NCBI GenBank assembly: GCA_947000775.1
Contig: CAMQGK010000334.1
Coordinates: forward strand, 1,421,001-1,485,000
Origin: Pterois miles
Taxonomy: Eukaryota > Chordata > Actinopteri > Perciformes > Scorpaenidae
Reading direction: 5' to 3'
Length of the DNA stretch: 64,000 nucleotides
Within the stretch, counting starts at the first letter, position 1; every line of letters starts with the position of its first letter. This document shows positions 36,838 to 48,138 of the stretch, in pieces. The position numbers and the translations under genes were made by a program. The notes under the pieces were generated by a model. The model saw only the letters and a program-made list of their open reading frames with translations. It was not told the DNA's origin and did no database searches.

Positions 36838-37734
36838 GGCGCTTCTTTGGCTCTGATGCAGGCATCTCTGACTCTAGTCGCCACTACAACATCCCACCTA
36901 CAGCACTATCTGATTGGTCACAAGAAATAGTCTATCACCACTGAAAGCTGCACACACTGGAGCTGTTCTGGTTGACAAGCTGAGCTGTGCGTCAAAAGAA
37001 AGGCAGCAGATATTAGTGAAGTTGTAAGAAAACATCACAATCTCATACATCCCACTACACCAGTAGTTACTGGATACAACTTCAGCTGTATGAGTACGAG
37101 AGCTGCAAGGAGAGGAGGACGGAGTGAAACGGCATCTGGATGTGGCAAGAGATATAAGGAGAACAAAAAACTCTCTACATTCAATATTTATACTCTTTGT
37201 AAACACAACTGAAAGCACAAAACATTGGGCTAGATAAGACTGGACGAAAGACACATTGTTGGAAAGTAAAGCAGCTAGCAGACTCTGATAACAAGAGGTA
37301 GTATGCAGCAACACACAAAGGAGGAGACGGTGAGGCCAAGAAAAGCAATATTTCACTGAGAATGGCAACATGATGAGCAAAGATTTTAATATCCTTTAAA
37401 GCAGTTCAGCCTTGTCGTCTTTGCCTTAATAAACATAATACATTTAGATTCAAACAGCTTTCTTCATACTATCTGCTATGTGACGAATCTGTCGTATTGA
37501 CAATTTGTTATTTATCAAATAAAACTATAACGTAGTTGTGATTGAGTTTGACTTTGGGACAAATTGAGTAAGAGTGCAAGAGATGGGGAGACTTCTTCAC
37601 ACTTGGATGTCAAAGCCTTATGAGGAGAAAATTGCAATAAAAACAAAAAAAATCTAATATTGATGAAATAATGAAAAAATCTAAATTATACAAGAGATAA
37701 AATAATATAATGGAAGGATGTATTCAGTCTGTGT
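36838..37734. other. No gene seen
   Basis: The minus strand is open for 160 codons at 36898-37380, but the composition and lack of motifs suggest chance. Otherwise AT-rich. Confidence 0.4.
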
Positions 37735-38499
37735 CAGGGGTGGACAATTATTTTTCCTAGGGGGGCCACATGAGAAACCCAGATTGTTGCCAGGGTCCAA
37801 ACAAACACTGTCAGACGTAACCTCTATTTTATCACTATAGGAAACATACTGGACACTTATTTTTCAGCATTTATTAAACTGAAAATCTCTCCAAACAACA
37901 TATTACTAAGAAAATTACATTATATGCAGGAGTCTTTAAACCGTATAGGTCTGAATGTTCTGGGTAGTAATGTTTCCATTAATAAAACTTATCATTTAAC
38001 TTAACATTAACTCTTATATTTCCTCCTTTCGTTGCATGCTGCTTTGTAAAAAGTCCTTGCTGCTTTCGTAGCTTAGCTAGCAGCCCCTCGGCTGTCCTCC
38101 TCTTTGGTATTTTTCTGCATGTTTTGTCTCAAAGTGGTGGCACAAGTCATATTCCTCAAATACAGCCACATGTTTGTTGCAAACTAAGCACACAGCTTTA
38201 CCGCAAACCTCCGCCAAAAAATACTTAGCAATCTATGACCTATTACGGACGTGCCGCCTCATCAGGTGACGCTCCTTCAAGCATCACTCGCGTTAATTTA
38301 CATCAATGTCAAGTGTGACAGGAAGAAACACACTAACAATACACGAACATTAAAAAAAAAAAAAAAAAAAAAGCTATTTTCTTTACTGTTTTCTTAGCTT
38401 CATAAGTAAAATTGTGTGGTTTGTCTGAGACCTCCCGGGCCGGGCAGAACCAACACGAGGGCCAGTTCTGGCCCACGAGCCATATAACGCCCAGGTCTG
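37735..38499 (-). mobile_element. Non-autonomous hAT element carrying a BED-finger remnant
   Basis: The left end reads CAGGGGTGGACAATTATTTT with GGGGGCCACATGAG inside. The right end reads AACGCCCAGGTCTG, preceded by GGCCAGTTCTGGCCCACG. Flanks GTCTGTGT (37727-37734) and GTCTATAT (38500-38507) match at 6 of 8, supporting an old hAT insertion. 765 bp. Confidence 0.85.
38027..38232 (-). pseudogene. hAT transposase N-terminal BED zinc-finger remnant
   Basis: The minus strand reads AKYFLAEVCGKAVCLVC, then NKHVAVFEEYDLCHHFETKH, then AEKYQRGG. The C-x2-C pair (CLVC) and the His pair (HFETKH) with the aromatic lead form a complete BED-type DNA-binding finger as in hAT transposases of the GTF2IRD2-like group. 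A stop follows about 50 codons in (near GC|TAG), and the catalytic region is missing. Confidence 0.75.
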
Positions 38500-38507
38500 G
38501 TCTATAT

Positions 38508-38848
38508 GATGGAGAAATCTAAATTTAAAAACATCCCGAGGCAACAGCTCATTGCCTGCAAAGCACTAACCTTCTGCAAGGACTGGAAACATGATCAGTT
38601 TTCAATCAAACACACAGGCTTTTTCTGCTGTCATATAATGTCTTATAATAATAGAAATAAAGATTATCCTGGACTTGGACAGCCAACCTTAACACCATTA
38701 TATCAAAAAGACACAAGACTACGTGACCACATACACACATGCATGTACACAAGCACCACTGTGTTTTACACACATCAAAGAAGAAGCACAAGAGCCTGCG
38801 GTCCCACTCTTCTTTGGTAAAGTTTGGTGTATATGGATGTGCATGTGA

Positions 38849-38913
<65 letters not shown>

Positions 38914-39719
38914 CAATAGGTTTGAGCAGGTGTGAGGGATTTTCTCATCTCTCAGTGGTCCTCTCAAGCCTAAGGCTGGTTCCTCTTTTCAACACTTCAA
39001 AAAAATAAAAAAAATAAATAAATAAAAAGAAAAAGAAAGTGGGTAGTCGATCATCTTTAAGAGCTGCATGGATTTTCCTCAGTTATCAGAGGATATGGTC
39101 ACATTAAATAGCCCAAAATAACAAATTATGCATCATCATTTTATTACAGCGAGGATGACTGCGTAACACTTTTGATCTGGATATATACCGTTTGATAAAA
39201 CATATTTGAGAACAAGGCACCGAGTCTATTTTATTCCAAATTCAGTAACATGAACTTTTAAACAACTGATCAATACTTTAAAAAGACATTGTTATATAAC
39301 ATGTTTTTCTATTTAAATTATATTATTATCATTTTGCACGGATGAGAGCTGCGTCTTACAACAAAACACCACATAAATTCAACCTCTGAATTATCTCTCA
39401 ACTCAAAGCAACAGTGTGCCCCAGTGACATTATAGCAACCCTGTGTGAACTTTCAAATCCATTAATCCATAATGGATTACTGCGATGGTAGCACTGATAT
39501 CATTACCCTAGATTGAAAGCAGACTATACTGCTTAGGCCCTTCTGCATGTCTGGATAGCTGTCTGTCTGTCTGCAAACATCCCCACTCCACGTCCATCCA
39601 CAGGCAGTCTGCTTGACTGACCTGATGTTGACCCTGCCGTTCACTGGCCATGGTGGTTGAGTTTTTGCTGGGGTTGCTCCAATATCATTACCACTTTCGG
39701 AAATGCCTCATTAGCAGAC
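38508..39719. other. No gene; (GT)n at 38850-38914
   Basis: A (GT)28-type microsatellite ending in CGCGCG at 38850-38914 and an A-rich patch at 38998-39040. Nothing else recognised. Confidence 0.5.
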
Positions 39720-39989
39720 AGTGTGTGTACAGTTTATTTGTCGGTGAATAAATGCTACGAGGCTTCCTGTATCTTGCTACTCCAGCTCAGACTCAGGGTG
39801 GGCTCTTAAGGTGGACCAGCTTTTCTCCTTAAACTGACAAGCCACTCCTCTGAGTTTTTCTCAGCATTTTAATTAATTATTATTTCTTTATTACATTTAA
39901 CCGTTTACATTTACATTTAACCGATAGCCTTCATTGGTTAAAATTCTCAATGTCGGTTAATGTTTAAATGGTCAACTACTAACGTCCCC
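39720..39989 (-). mobile_element. hAT-like element (TTAACCGTTAACC family), reversed terminal fragment
   Basis: Contains CTTCCTGTATCTTGC, TAAGGTGGACCAGCTTTTC and AATGTCGGTTAATG, and ends CTACTAACGTCCC, matching the inverted left end of 44317-44610 and 48139-48400. Confidence 0.7.
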
Positions 39990-40188
39990 TGGGGCGCCCT
40001 GGTAGCTCACCTGGTAGAGCAGGCATCCCATGTACAAGGACTGAATCCTTAAGGCCCGGGGTTCAAATCTGACTCACGGCCCTTTGCTGCATGTCCCCCC
40101 CCCCCCCACTGTCACAACGGTCACTGTCTCTCTGCCAAAAATATTATCTTAAAAAAAAAAAAATAAAGAAATAAAGAAATAAATAACA
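39990..40188 (+). mobile_element. tRNA-derived SINE
   Basis: The head GGTAGCTCACCTGGTAGAGC is a pol III A-box and GGGTTCAAATCTGACTC a B-box, about 45 bases apart as in a tRNA. The body continues GGCCCTTTGCTGCATGTC, a poly-C stretch and ACTGTCTCTCTGCC, and ends in an A-rich tail with AAATAAAGAAATAA. It is inserted between hAT fragments. Typical percomorph SINE layout. Confidence 0.85.
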
Positions 40189-40204
40189 TCCCTAGTACCA
40201 ACCC

Positions 40205-40800
40205 TGGCTTTAATGAATGGGAGCTCAGAACAGCAAATCAGCACACTGTTGTTGTCAAAGACAATGCTAGAAACATGGGAGAGAGGCCAGGCTGGGACCA
40301 CTTATCAGGCGTTTAGCCCATAATTTAAGTCTGGCCACCCAAGTCGGACTGGGGGTTCACAGCATTAGCTGTCAGCTGGGCCATGAGAGGGGTTACAGCA
40401 GTTTTTCACAGAAGTTACACTGCCGCCGCAAAGCTGCCATCAAAACAAAAGCAGCTCGAACTGCCACCGCTTCGACTTATGATTGACGTAAGCACCCAGT
40501 GGAGAAGTACACTGGATATGCTAAATTTCTATCTCGAACAGCAGGCAGCTGTGAGAGCAACTCTTATCAGCCGAGAACTGCGATGCAACACACAGAACAT
40601 TGTGGCTGGCATCATGAAATTGCTGTCCTCTTAAAACAGCCACCAAAGTGCTGTGCAGTGAAAAAAAAAAACAGAAAGTGTCACTGATTATACCCCTTAC
40701 CCACATGATTGAGCCTAGTGTGGCACCCAATGAGGAAGACTCCCCTACAATGGCCAGTATTAAGGGGGCAATCTTGATAAAAGCTTGTGGACAGGTACAG
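40205..40800 (+). pseudogene. hAT (Ac-like, ZBED-type) transposase fragment
   Basis: In order: VVVKDNARNMGERPGWDHL near 40250 (the catalytic DNA-N-M block, with the Asp), then GVTAVFHRSYTAAAKLPSKQ, LRLMIDVSTQWRSTLDML (the DVxTRWNS-type block) and NFYLEQQAAVRATL. A frameshift in a poly-A run near 40660 leads to LIIPLTHMIEPSVAPNEEDS. This is the order of Ac/ZBED-like transposases. Several stops and frameshifts; both ends are missing and a SINE lies just upstream. Distinct lineage from the GTF2IRD2-like relic at 28.9-30.0 kb. Confidence 0.8.
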
Positions 40801-40900
40801 CAGCTACAGAGTACAGATGTGGGCCCAAGATGTTTTAGAACAGCTGAAGGGGACAGCACTGCAGCTGAAGCATCTATTAATTTCTATCAATAAAACACCA

Positions 40901-40903
<3 letters not shown>

Positions 40904-40944
<41 letters not shown>
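40904..40944. repeat. (GT)n microsatellite
   Basis: About 20 GT units directly after the hAT fragment. Confidence 0.95.
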
Positions 40945-40945
<1 letters not shown>

Positions 40946-41189
40946 AAGTGTAACACGTATTATGAAAATAAAACATTTCAGTTTCTTAGGTCAAAAATAT
41001 AAATGAGTACCTGGACATTTGCCCAATCTAAAGGACTGATTTAGGCATTCTTATTTTTCATTTTAATTTCAATAAAGTATTGATCTGCTTGTTTTTAAAA
41101 AACATGTTTGTTTTTAAGTGGAATCTAAAAAATCTGCAGAATAAGTGAAAAAGTACAAGAAATGAAGAAATCGTTTGTAAATGTACACA

Positions 41190-42080
41190 CTTAAAGGTGC
41201 TACTGAAAACACTGATCACGTTGAACCACTAGACGTCGTATTCTCCCTCCCCCGTTCCATTGCATTCACTTCACAACCAGTGGTTGCCAGTTTGTTGCAA
41301 TATTTTATGGTTGAGTGGACTCAGACAGACAGTCAAGTCAAGTGATGAATCTTTTGTGGTACAGTAATGAAGTACTATTGTAACATGTAGCTATTGGCCT
41401 ACACCCCTACTCCCCCATACTTTCAGCTGTTCTAGCGGCAGAGCATTGTAAAACAAACAATAAAACTCACCAGAACTGCCTTGGTTAGTCTTTTCAACAA
41501 TCAACAACTCTGGTTTGGTTGCAAAAAACTTTATTTCACCATTTTTTAGGCCACAAACCTCTAAATCCCTTCTGATGTACATCTTCACATTGTTTGAGGG
41601 AACTGTAATGTTAGCTAACTGGACGCAACCGTCACTAATGCTAAGATGCTAACGTAGCCCTTCAGGGATGGAAGCTGTTATTTTTCTCATTTTGACACTC
41701 TAACCAGTGACAGCCTCTTAGCTCATGCTGTAAAGACTAACGTCAGTTGTCACTTGTTTCCATGGTTAATATTCACATATTCTGCAGCCTGATGGCGACC
41801 AACACCAGCGTGGCCATGGCAGAGGCGGCCTCTTTTTAACTCTATTCATCCGTTTTTTTTTTCACACTAACTGGCAACTTGATCGCTAATGACAAAGAGA
41901 TACCACGTGGTACCAGCCTTGTTAAAGGGTTGTCTCACAAGCCTTGCTAGAAGTGGGAACCGAACATCAGATATCTTCCACAGATTAAAAACAAAACCTT
42001 AAATTTGGACCTGCCAAAATTCTTTAACTAATAAATTCACAATAACAATATTATTTTACTTATATTCGGCACCTTTGTAA
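41190..42080. mobile_element. MITE-like element (TTAAAGGTGCTA type)
   Basis: Opens TTAAAGGTGCTACTG and closes TATTCGGCACCTTTGTA, giving an inverted AAAGGTGC core at each end. I recognise this terminus from a common teleost repeat. Interior about 870 bp without coding potential. No target duplication assigned. Confidence 0.5.
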
Positions 42081-43179
42081 AAGCTCTGTAAATGCATTAT
42101 TTTTAAACACAAAAATGTTATCAATAAGACCTTAATAAGAGATAAATAACAACTCTGAGATCTTCGTTTGTTTTCTTACTTTTCCTACTTCCTACTCAAA
42201 CATTTCTTTGATTCAACTTGAACAAGTAGCCTGGACAGCTGTCGTGACAGTGCCTGACTGTTAGCACTGATTAAGATTTCTCTTTATTTGTCATCTGCTC
42301 TGTGGCTTCAGGCTTGATCTGACTTTGTGTTGTAATGACGCCACTCAAACACACACACCCACAGACGCAGGCTACACACAAATACAGATTCTGAACTAGC
42401 AGAAGCCATATGGCAGGTTACTAGCCTGCATAATTGGCTTAAACAAGAAACAGTGTGCGTTGTGTGTGTGTGATGTTGTGTACATGGGCGGCCTTTCCTC
42501 TCAGTCGCAACAACCCCGTCGATAATCATGCAGCAAATGAGCCTGCTGTCACTGCTGTGGTCCCTTGACACAGCTGCCGCTGCCGCAGAGCTCCCCGCAG
42601 GTCTCGCACACAAACACAGACTACTGTACACACACCGCATGCACCACACACACTCTTCACTGATAATAAGTTGAGCTGCAATACCAAAACACACACATGC
42701 AGTTCTGACAGGAAAACATTTATATTAGCAACTTTGGCATCACATAGCAAACCGTTTTGAAATCCAGACACCTAAACCTATCTCTAATGCATTATCATCA
42801 TTATCTTAATGGAGCACCTTTTCCTACAGGGTATGTAATGATTTTTTTTTTTTACGTTGTATTTTTTCTTCCTCATCATCTCCCAACTCAGTTTCTGTGT
42901 CAGTTTCACCTACCTCACCACCTCGTCTCAGTGTCACACTAGCGTACCACCAATTTTCAGTGGGAATAAACCAAAAAGTCCCATTAGGAATATATAGAAG
43001 ATATTTACTTTAGAGAAGTAGATATTATGGACAAAATTAATCACAATATTTTTAGATATGTATACATATAATGAAGAGCAACCCCTGTTGTAGCCTGTGT
43101 AGATGGACTACGTCAATGGCCAATAAAAGTTACAAACATATCAGTACATTTAATAAGAAATGACAAATATTTTCATAGG
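42081..43179. other. No gene seen
   Basis: CA-rich patches at 42345-42380 and 42600-42700. No exon signature. Confidence 0.4.
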
Positions 43180-43545
43180 CTGCACGGTGGTGTAGTGGTT
43201 AGCGCTGTCGCCTCAAAAGAAGAGGGTGGGAGGTTTTATTCCAGGTTGGGGTTTTTTTTGGGGGGTTTTTGTTTTTTCCCCGTGAGAAGGGGGTTTTTTT
43301 TTGGGGTACTCGGGCTTCCCCCCCCATAAAACACAGCTGTTCTAGGTTAATTGATTACTCTAAATTGCCCGTAGGTGTGGCTGTGGGGGTGAATGGTTGT
43401 TTGTTTATATGTTGTTTGTTTTTATGTGCCCTGGGGAGGGATGGGGGCCTGTCCAGGGGGTACCCTTCCTTTCCCCAAAAGCAAAGGGGGATGGGCCCCA
43501 CCCCCCCCGGAACCCAAAAGGGAAAAGGGGGATGGATGGATGGAA
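43180..43545 (+). mobile_element. Teleost tRNA-like-headed repeat, sequence apparently corrupted
   Basis: The head CTGCACGGTGGTGTAGTGGT and TTAGCGCTGTCGCCTC, the middle TTGATTACTCTAAATTGCCC, and the tail GATGGATGGATGGA mark a very common fish repeat. Between these anchors, ordinary sequence is replaced by runs of G, T, C and A (for example near 43240-43330 and 43470-43540). The anchors are in the right order and spacing, so the runs look like base-calling or gap-filling error rather than biology. Confidence 0.75.
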
Positions 43546-43689
43546 ATATTTTCATAGATAAAACACAGCTGTTCTGATGTGCTTCAACAGCTATGTTTTT
43601 GTTAGTTCCACAAACAAAACGTGACTCATCATTTGAAGCTTTGTACAGCTGTAAATCAACAAAATCTATACTATCATCCAATTTTTGCA

Positions 43690-44140
43690 CACTTCAAAAA
43701 ACTGTGAGATCACATAGACACATAGAATTACGAGGCAGAAGTGAGCATGGCTCACCACGCTCCCCCAGCACTGTCAACCACCACACCAACCAAAGCTCCT
43801 CAGTAAAATAGTTGTCGAGTTCTGCTCTGGAGACGGGACAGAAGTTGAAAATAATCACTTTTTTGAGAGCAAATTTTAAAAATTTAATAGCACCACACTG
43901 GAAATCTAACCTCAAAAAGGCACAACTAGACCAAATACGAAGCGGCAACATTTTTCCCCAGACACAAAACTGAAGTTGAAAAAAAAAAATCACAGTTTTT
44001 GGACAAAATTTCTAAGTTTTTGGGCACCCTGGACTTTCCGAGTTCTGCTCCAGAAACGACAGCAGACGGGGGGGACGGACAGACATGTGGAGCGCTATAT
44101 ACCCCTGACTACTGGTCACGGGGATATAATAACCTATGAT
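43690..44140. repeat. Probable interspersed repeat, family not assigned
   Basis: Contains GTTGTCGAGTTCTGCTCTGG and again CCGAGTTCTGCTCCAG, then GGGACGGACAGACATG and GCGCTATATACCCC. This ending recurs in teleost repeats known to me. No ends defined. Confidence 0.4.
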
Positions 44141-44316
44141 GGTAATTGCCAGGATGCAACAAAAATGATGTTTTCAACTGCACAGTGACTCAGCATCAAA
44201 TCTAACTTCACAAAATGTCATAGAATTACCTAATAAACAGTACCAATAACAGTAGATACGGTAGTATAATCAGGGTCCGAAATGTTGAGACAGCAAGGCC
44301 CAAGATCTTCCCTGAT

Positions 44317-44610
44317 TAGGGATGTTAATAATTAACCGTTTAACCATTAACCAACATTAAGAATTTTAATTGGTTAAATGGTTAAAGAAATACTGAAAAA
44401 AAGAATAAAACTCTGAACAAAACTCAGAAGAGTGGTTTGTCACTTACAGGGGACAAACACCTTAAGAGAGTCTGAGGCAGTGCTGGAAGGTACAGGAAGC
44501 TGGCTTGGGTCTTGAGCTTGCTTGAGCTGAGGAGTTGTAACATTTATTTACTGACAAATAAACTGTTAACACACTGCTATGTTCACAGCTATAGCACCAC
44601 ACAGAAACAA
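44317..44610 (+). mobile_element. hAT-like element (TTAACCGTTAACC family), left end
   Basis: Begins TAGGGATGTTAATAATTAAC, then AACCATTAACCAACATTAAG and CTTAAGAGAGTCTGAG as in 48139-48330. Truncated on the right near 44610. Confidence 0.75.
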
Positions 44611-45386
44611 AAAACAGATATTATAGAGGCAATTATAACCTGTTTAACTTCCTAACAAAAACCAGTATGCAAACTGTAATAAAGGAGACGATGTTGAAGT
44701 ACTATAGTGGTATAGTGCTACTATAGTAGCCTATACGTGGTGAAATGTCAGGAAGGTATGAAAAAATAGATCCCGCCCAAGCCTAGTATTCAAGCATGAA
44801 CTGATTAACCATCAATGTATTTAAATCATTTTGCTTTATATTTTGCGCTGGCCTCATCTTTAAGTATATACTTCATTATTACCATGAAATGTTCTGAAAC
44901 AAACATATATGTGACACAAAAAGGCAATTTATGATTTTGGCTAATAAAAAATATGCTTGGCCGGTGGATTTTGTCATCTACCAGTCCCCTTGGACAGTGA
45001 ATTAAAATGTTAAATTTGGACACTGTAGTATACTGTATATCACAAGCATCTACAGTGTTATGTGCCAAGTAGACACTGCCATATATAGTGTAATAATCTC
45101 GACAGACTCATATAGAGCAATATTAATCATTGGTGATACAAGATCTCTTAAAACCCCTGAAAGTAGCACATGCTGTCTGCTGCACAATCTCCAGGTATTG
45201 CATCTGGGAAATGAAAATCTCCCATATGCAATATTGATTCTATAACATAAAGTTAATTCTGTACAAACTGATTGATGGATTCAATTATTAATTTACTCTT
45301 TTATTCATTTTTCCATACAAGTGGGTATGACCATTTAGTGGGTATATGCTTACGGTGGCTTGCTGTCCTTATCCACAAATCCACAT
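44611..45386. other. No gene seen
   Basis: AT-rich, unassigned. Confidence 0.4.
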
Positions 45387-45642
45387 ACCGTATTTTTCGC
45401 ACTATAAGGCGCACTTAAAATCGCACAGCTGTTTAACTCAGACACTGATGATGAAGGATTTGATGGATTTGTGGAAGAGGAATGAACTGAAAAGTGAGTG
45501 CATTGTTTTGTATTTCATGTGTTACACCTGAAAAATGTTGAGAAGTTGTTGAAGTTATTGAGTTATTAAATGAATTGAATAAAGTTTGTTTCGCTTAATG
45601 CTCCTTATGATCCAGTGCGCCTTATAGTGTGAAAGATACAGT
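45387..45642. mobile_element. MITE, ACCGTATTTTTCGCACTATA family (copy 2)
   Basis: Left end ACCGTATTTTTCGCACTATA, right end GTGTGAAAGATACAGT. Collinear with 11949-12201. Its short reading frame ends FNSDTDDEGFDGFVEEE followed by a stop. The right terminus has drifted more than in copy 1. Confidence 0.75.
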
Positions 45643-48138
45643 GTGCATGCCTTGACGTTCCTGGTTTATCAAATTAAGGAGGAGAGGGTGAGAGGAAGAA
45701 ATGAAAACAGAATGGTAGCGAAATTAAGCTTTTCGGTGTGCCAATTCTTCTCACAAGCCAAGAATGGCACATTATGTTTAATATTTCGAGTCTTGGTGGA
45801 GGAGGATAAGAGCAGAGATGCCGAGTGGGCCGCCAGGGAGAATCATCAGTGGTACCACAGTATCATCAACATAATACCCTACCATCTGCTTCCTGTAAAA
45901 GCCCGGGCTAAATTTGTCTTGTGTTGTACACATGGCAGTCCGGTACCAAAGAGCAGAGAGACACTGAGTGGGCAACACATGTGCTGCATTATATGTCCAC
46001 ATAAAACTATGCTAACTGTTTACGCCAACTGCCTGGTTCAAAACACAAATAAGCCATTGTAAAAATGTCAGCCAAAATCGCTAATGTGTTCCTCTGTATT
46101 TAGGAAAACAGCACAGCGGTGGAGAGTCAAACTGCGCTTCTGTACAAAGATGTCTCCTGATATCAGGACTGATTTCACACACAGGGCCAGAGAGGGAGAG
46201 AGGAGGAAGACTCGGTGGGCTGACATGGCCAACAAATGCGAATCACCATGCAAACCATCCTGAACTGAGTGCCGAGGGTGGTGCAGGATTGGTGATGAAG
46301 CTACACTGCTGCTGCGGGCCTTTCAGCATAGCATAAAGCCTCCAGCACTATCATTTTGTGGATGCCAGTGTGCCTACAATGCTTTTATGAGTATTTTGTG
46401 TGGATGTAGCCCCAAAAGTGTGTATGTGGTCATTAATATCCTGCCAATATCTATAAAAAATATCTCAGATGGCCCAGAACCAAAACACTCAACCACCATG
46501 CAGAGATTGACTTCCCAGCAGCTGTACCTCCAGCTTGTGTTCCAATAAACAAAAGCTGGCAGTGTCCAAGTATGGGAAGCCAATAAGAGATCACATCCTT
46601 GTCACTGAACTGCTGAGTCCTCCTCGATGGTTGGGGCTCATGTGCAAATGGGGGGATGCGAGCGAATAGCATAAACCTCGGTGTGCGTCACCCCCTTTGG
46701 TGAAGCTCCCTGCTGCAAGGTAAAAAGAAGCGGCTGGTGAAACCATGTGCATTCATCCCAAGGCCAACACAGGAGTTAGATTATGTGATGTCAACCTCAG
46801 TATAGGGAATGTTGTTACTGAAAACGTTCTTATGGTTTCAGCAAGTGCGTAATATTAAGCTTATTTATATAATTATTGGATTCATACATTATGGATTGAG
46901 TGGGTCCAACATTTTACCTCATTTAAAAGCAGAGACTATCATTTTTAGATTCATATTTAAATTATTTTGAGTAGAGCAAACTGTCATCTGATTTTGATTT
47001 ATTCAAGTTAAAGCTGGGATGGGTAGAAATGGAGTAAATCCGATTATATATATGTCAATACATCCTGACAATAGTGCATGACACAGGTACTCTGAAAAAA
47101 ATCACGTGCCTCTGTCTCCTCCTGTACTCCCAATGGCATCTGCAAGATTTCACAGACTAGAGGAAAACAGATGAGCTGCCGTCTCTGAGCAGTTGTCAAT
47201 TACTCGCAAACTGGGCAGCGCTGATCTATAATATAAATAATATAGTAAGAATCAATATTATTACTGTAATGCCTATTTCTCACCTCAAATGTTTACAGAA
47301 ACATCTTGTAGTTACTGTTTAGCTTTAAAATGAGAAAGTTTGTGACCTGGCAGCCATCAGCTGAGGGAATACCAAGCACTGCCCAGTCAGAGCACAGCCA
47401 ATAGGAGTGCTCTCTCTCTCTGAAATGATTTGTGATTGGCCAAAGTTTTCCGTCATAGGTTAGATTTTCAGGGCCATGAGCAGGTGCAGAAGTCTAGTAA
47501 TCTCTCAGAATACCTGAATTACAATATGCTTCAATATGCTGAAGTGTTGTACTGGAAACAAAATGAATCAAAACTCGGTGAGGAAGAGAAGTCAGTGATG
47601 ATAAGAGAGCGTGTGGTGGAAATAAGCTACATAAACAGATACGGTCACCAGGACGACTGACGACATCGTTAATCTGAAACATCTGTTTGCCAGAAACAAA
47701 TGAGTGGAATGTGCTAAATCTTTAACAATTAGCATTTTAATAAAACCCAACTCGATTGCCCATTAGTAACTGAGGGCAACAGTGTTAGCATTGATAGAAA
47801 ATATGCACACATTAACCAGAGTAAACTGACTAGCTCACTGAAGGTGAAAGACATACTGGTTTTATTGGGCCTTGTAAGTGCTGAGTCTGGGTTTCAAAAG
47901 GATATTGTAAACTAAGATGCACACTGACTGCCTTTGTCACTAGTTTCCAGGAGATAAAAGTGGTTGATGCTGGCAGAGATGAGCCAGAACTGCTTTCTCC
48001 TGCAGGAGACCGTTTTCCCTGTCAGTCGCTGACTTTACAATGAAATTAGGAAATTGCATACACATCTAATCAGAAGAGTCAATTAGCCAACTTACAGTAG
48101 AGTAGGTATTAAATATCATAAACTGCAAATGCTTTTAT
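45643..48138. other. No gene; decayed repeat at about 47000-47680
   Basis: The plus strand is open for 139 codons at 45643-46062 without recognisable domains or splice-site support. 47000-47680 (GATTGGCCAAAGTTTTCCGT and following) resembles a widespread teleost repeat, judged from memory only. Confidence 0.35.

Noticed and set aside
36898..37380. 160-codon minus-strand frame
   Set aside because: Cys/Ser/Leu-rich composition typical of chance frames, with no motif or flanking splice signal.
39990..40080. A genuine tRNA gene
   Set aside because: A- and B-box are present, but the cloverleaf does not close and the sequence continues into a SINE body with an A-rich tail.
45643..46062. 139-codon plus-strand frame
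   Set aside because: No domain, no splice-site support and no protein-like pattern; within chance for a sequence of this size.
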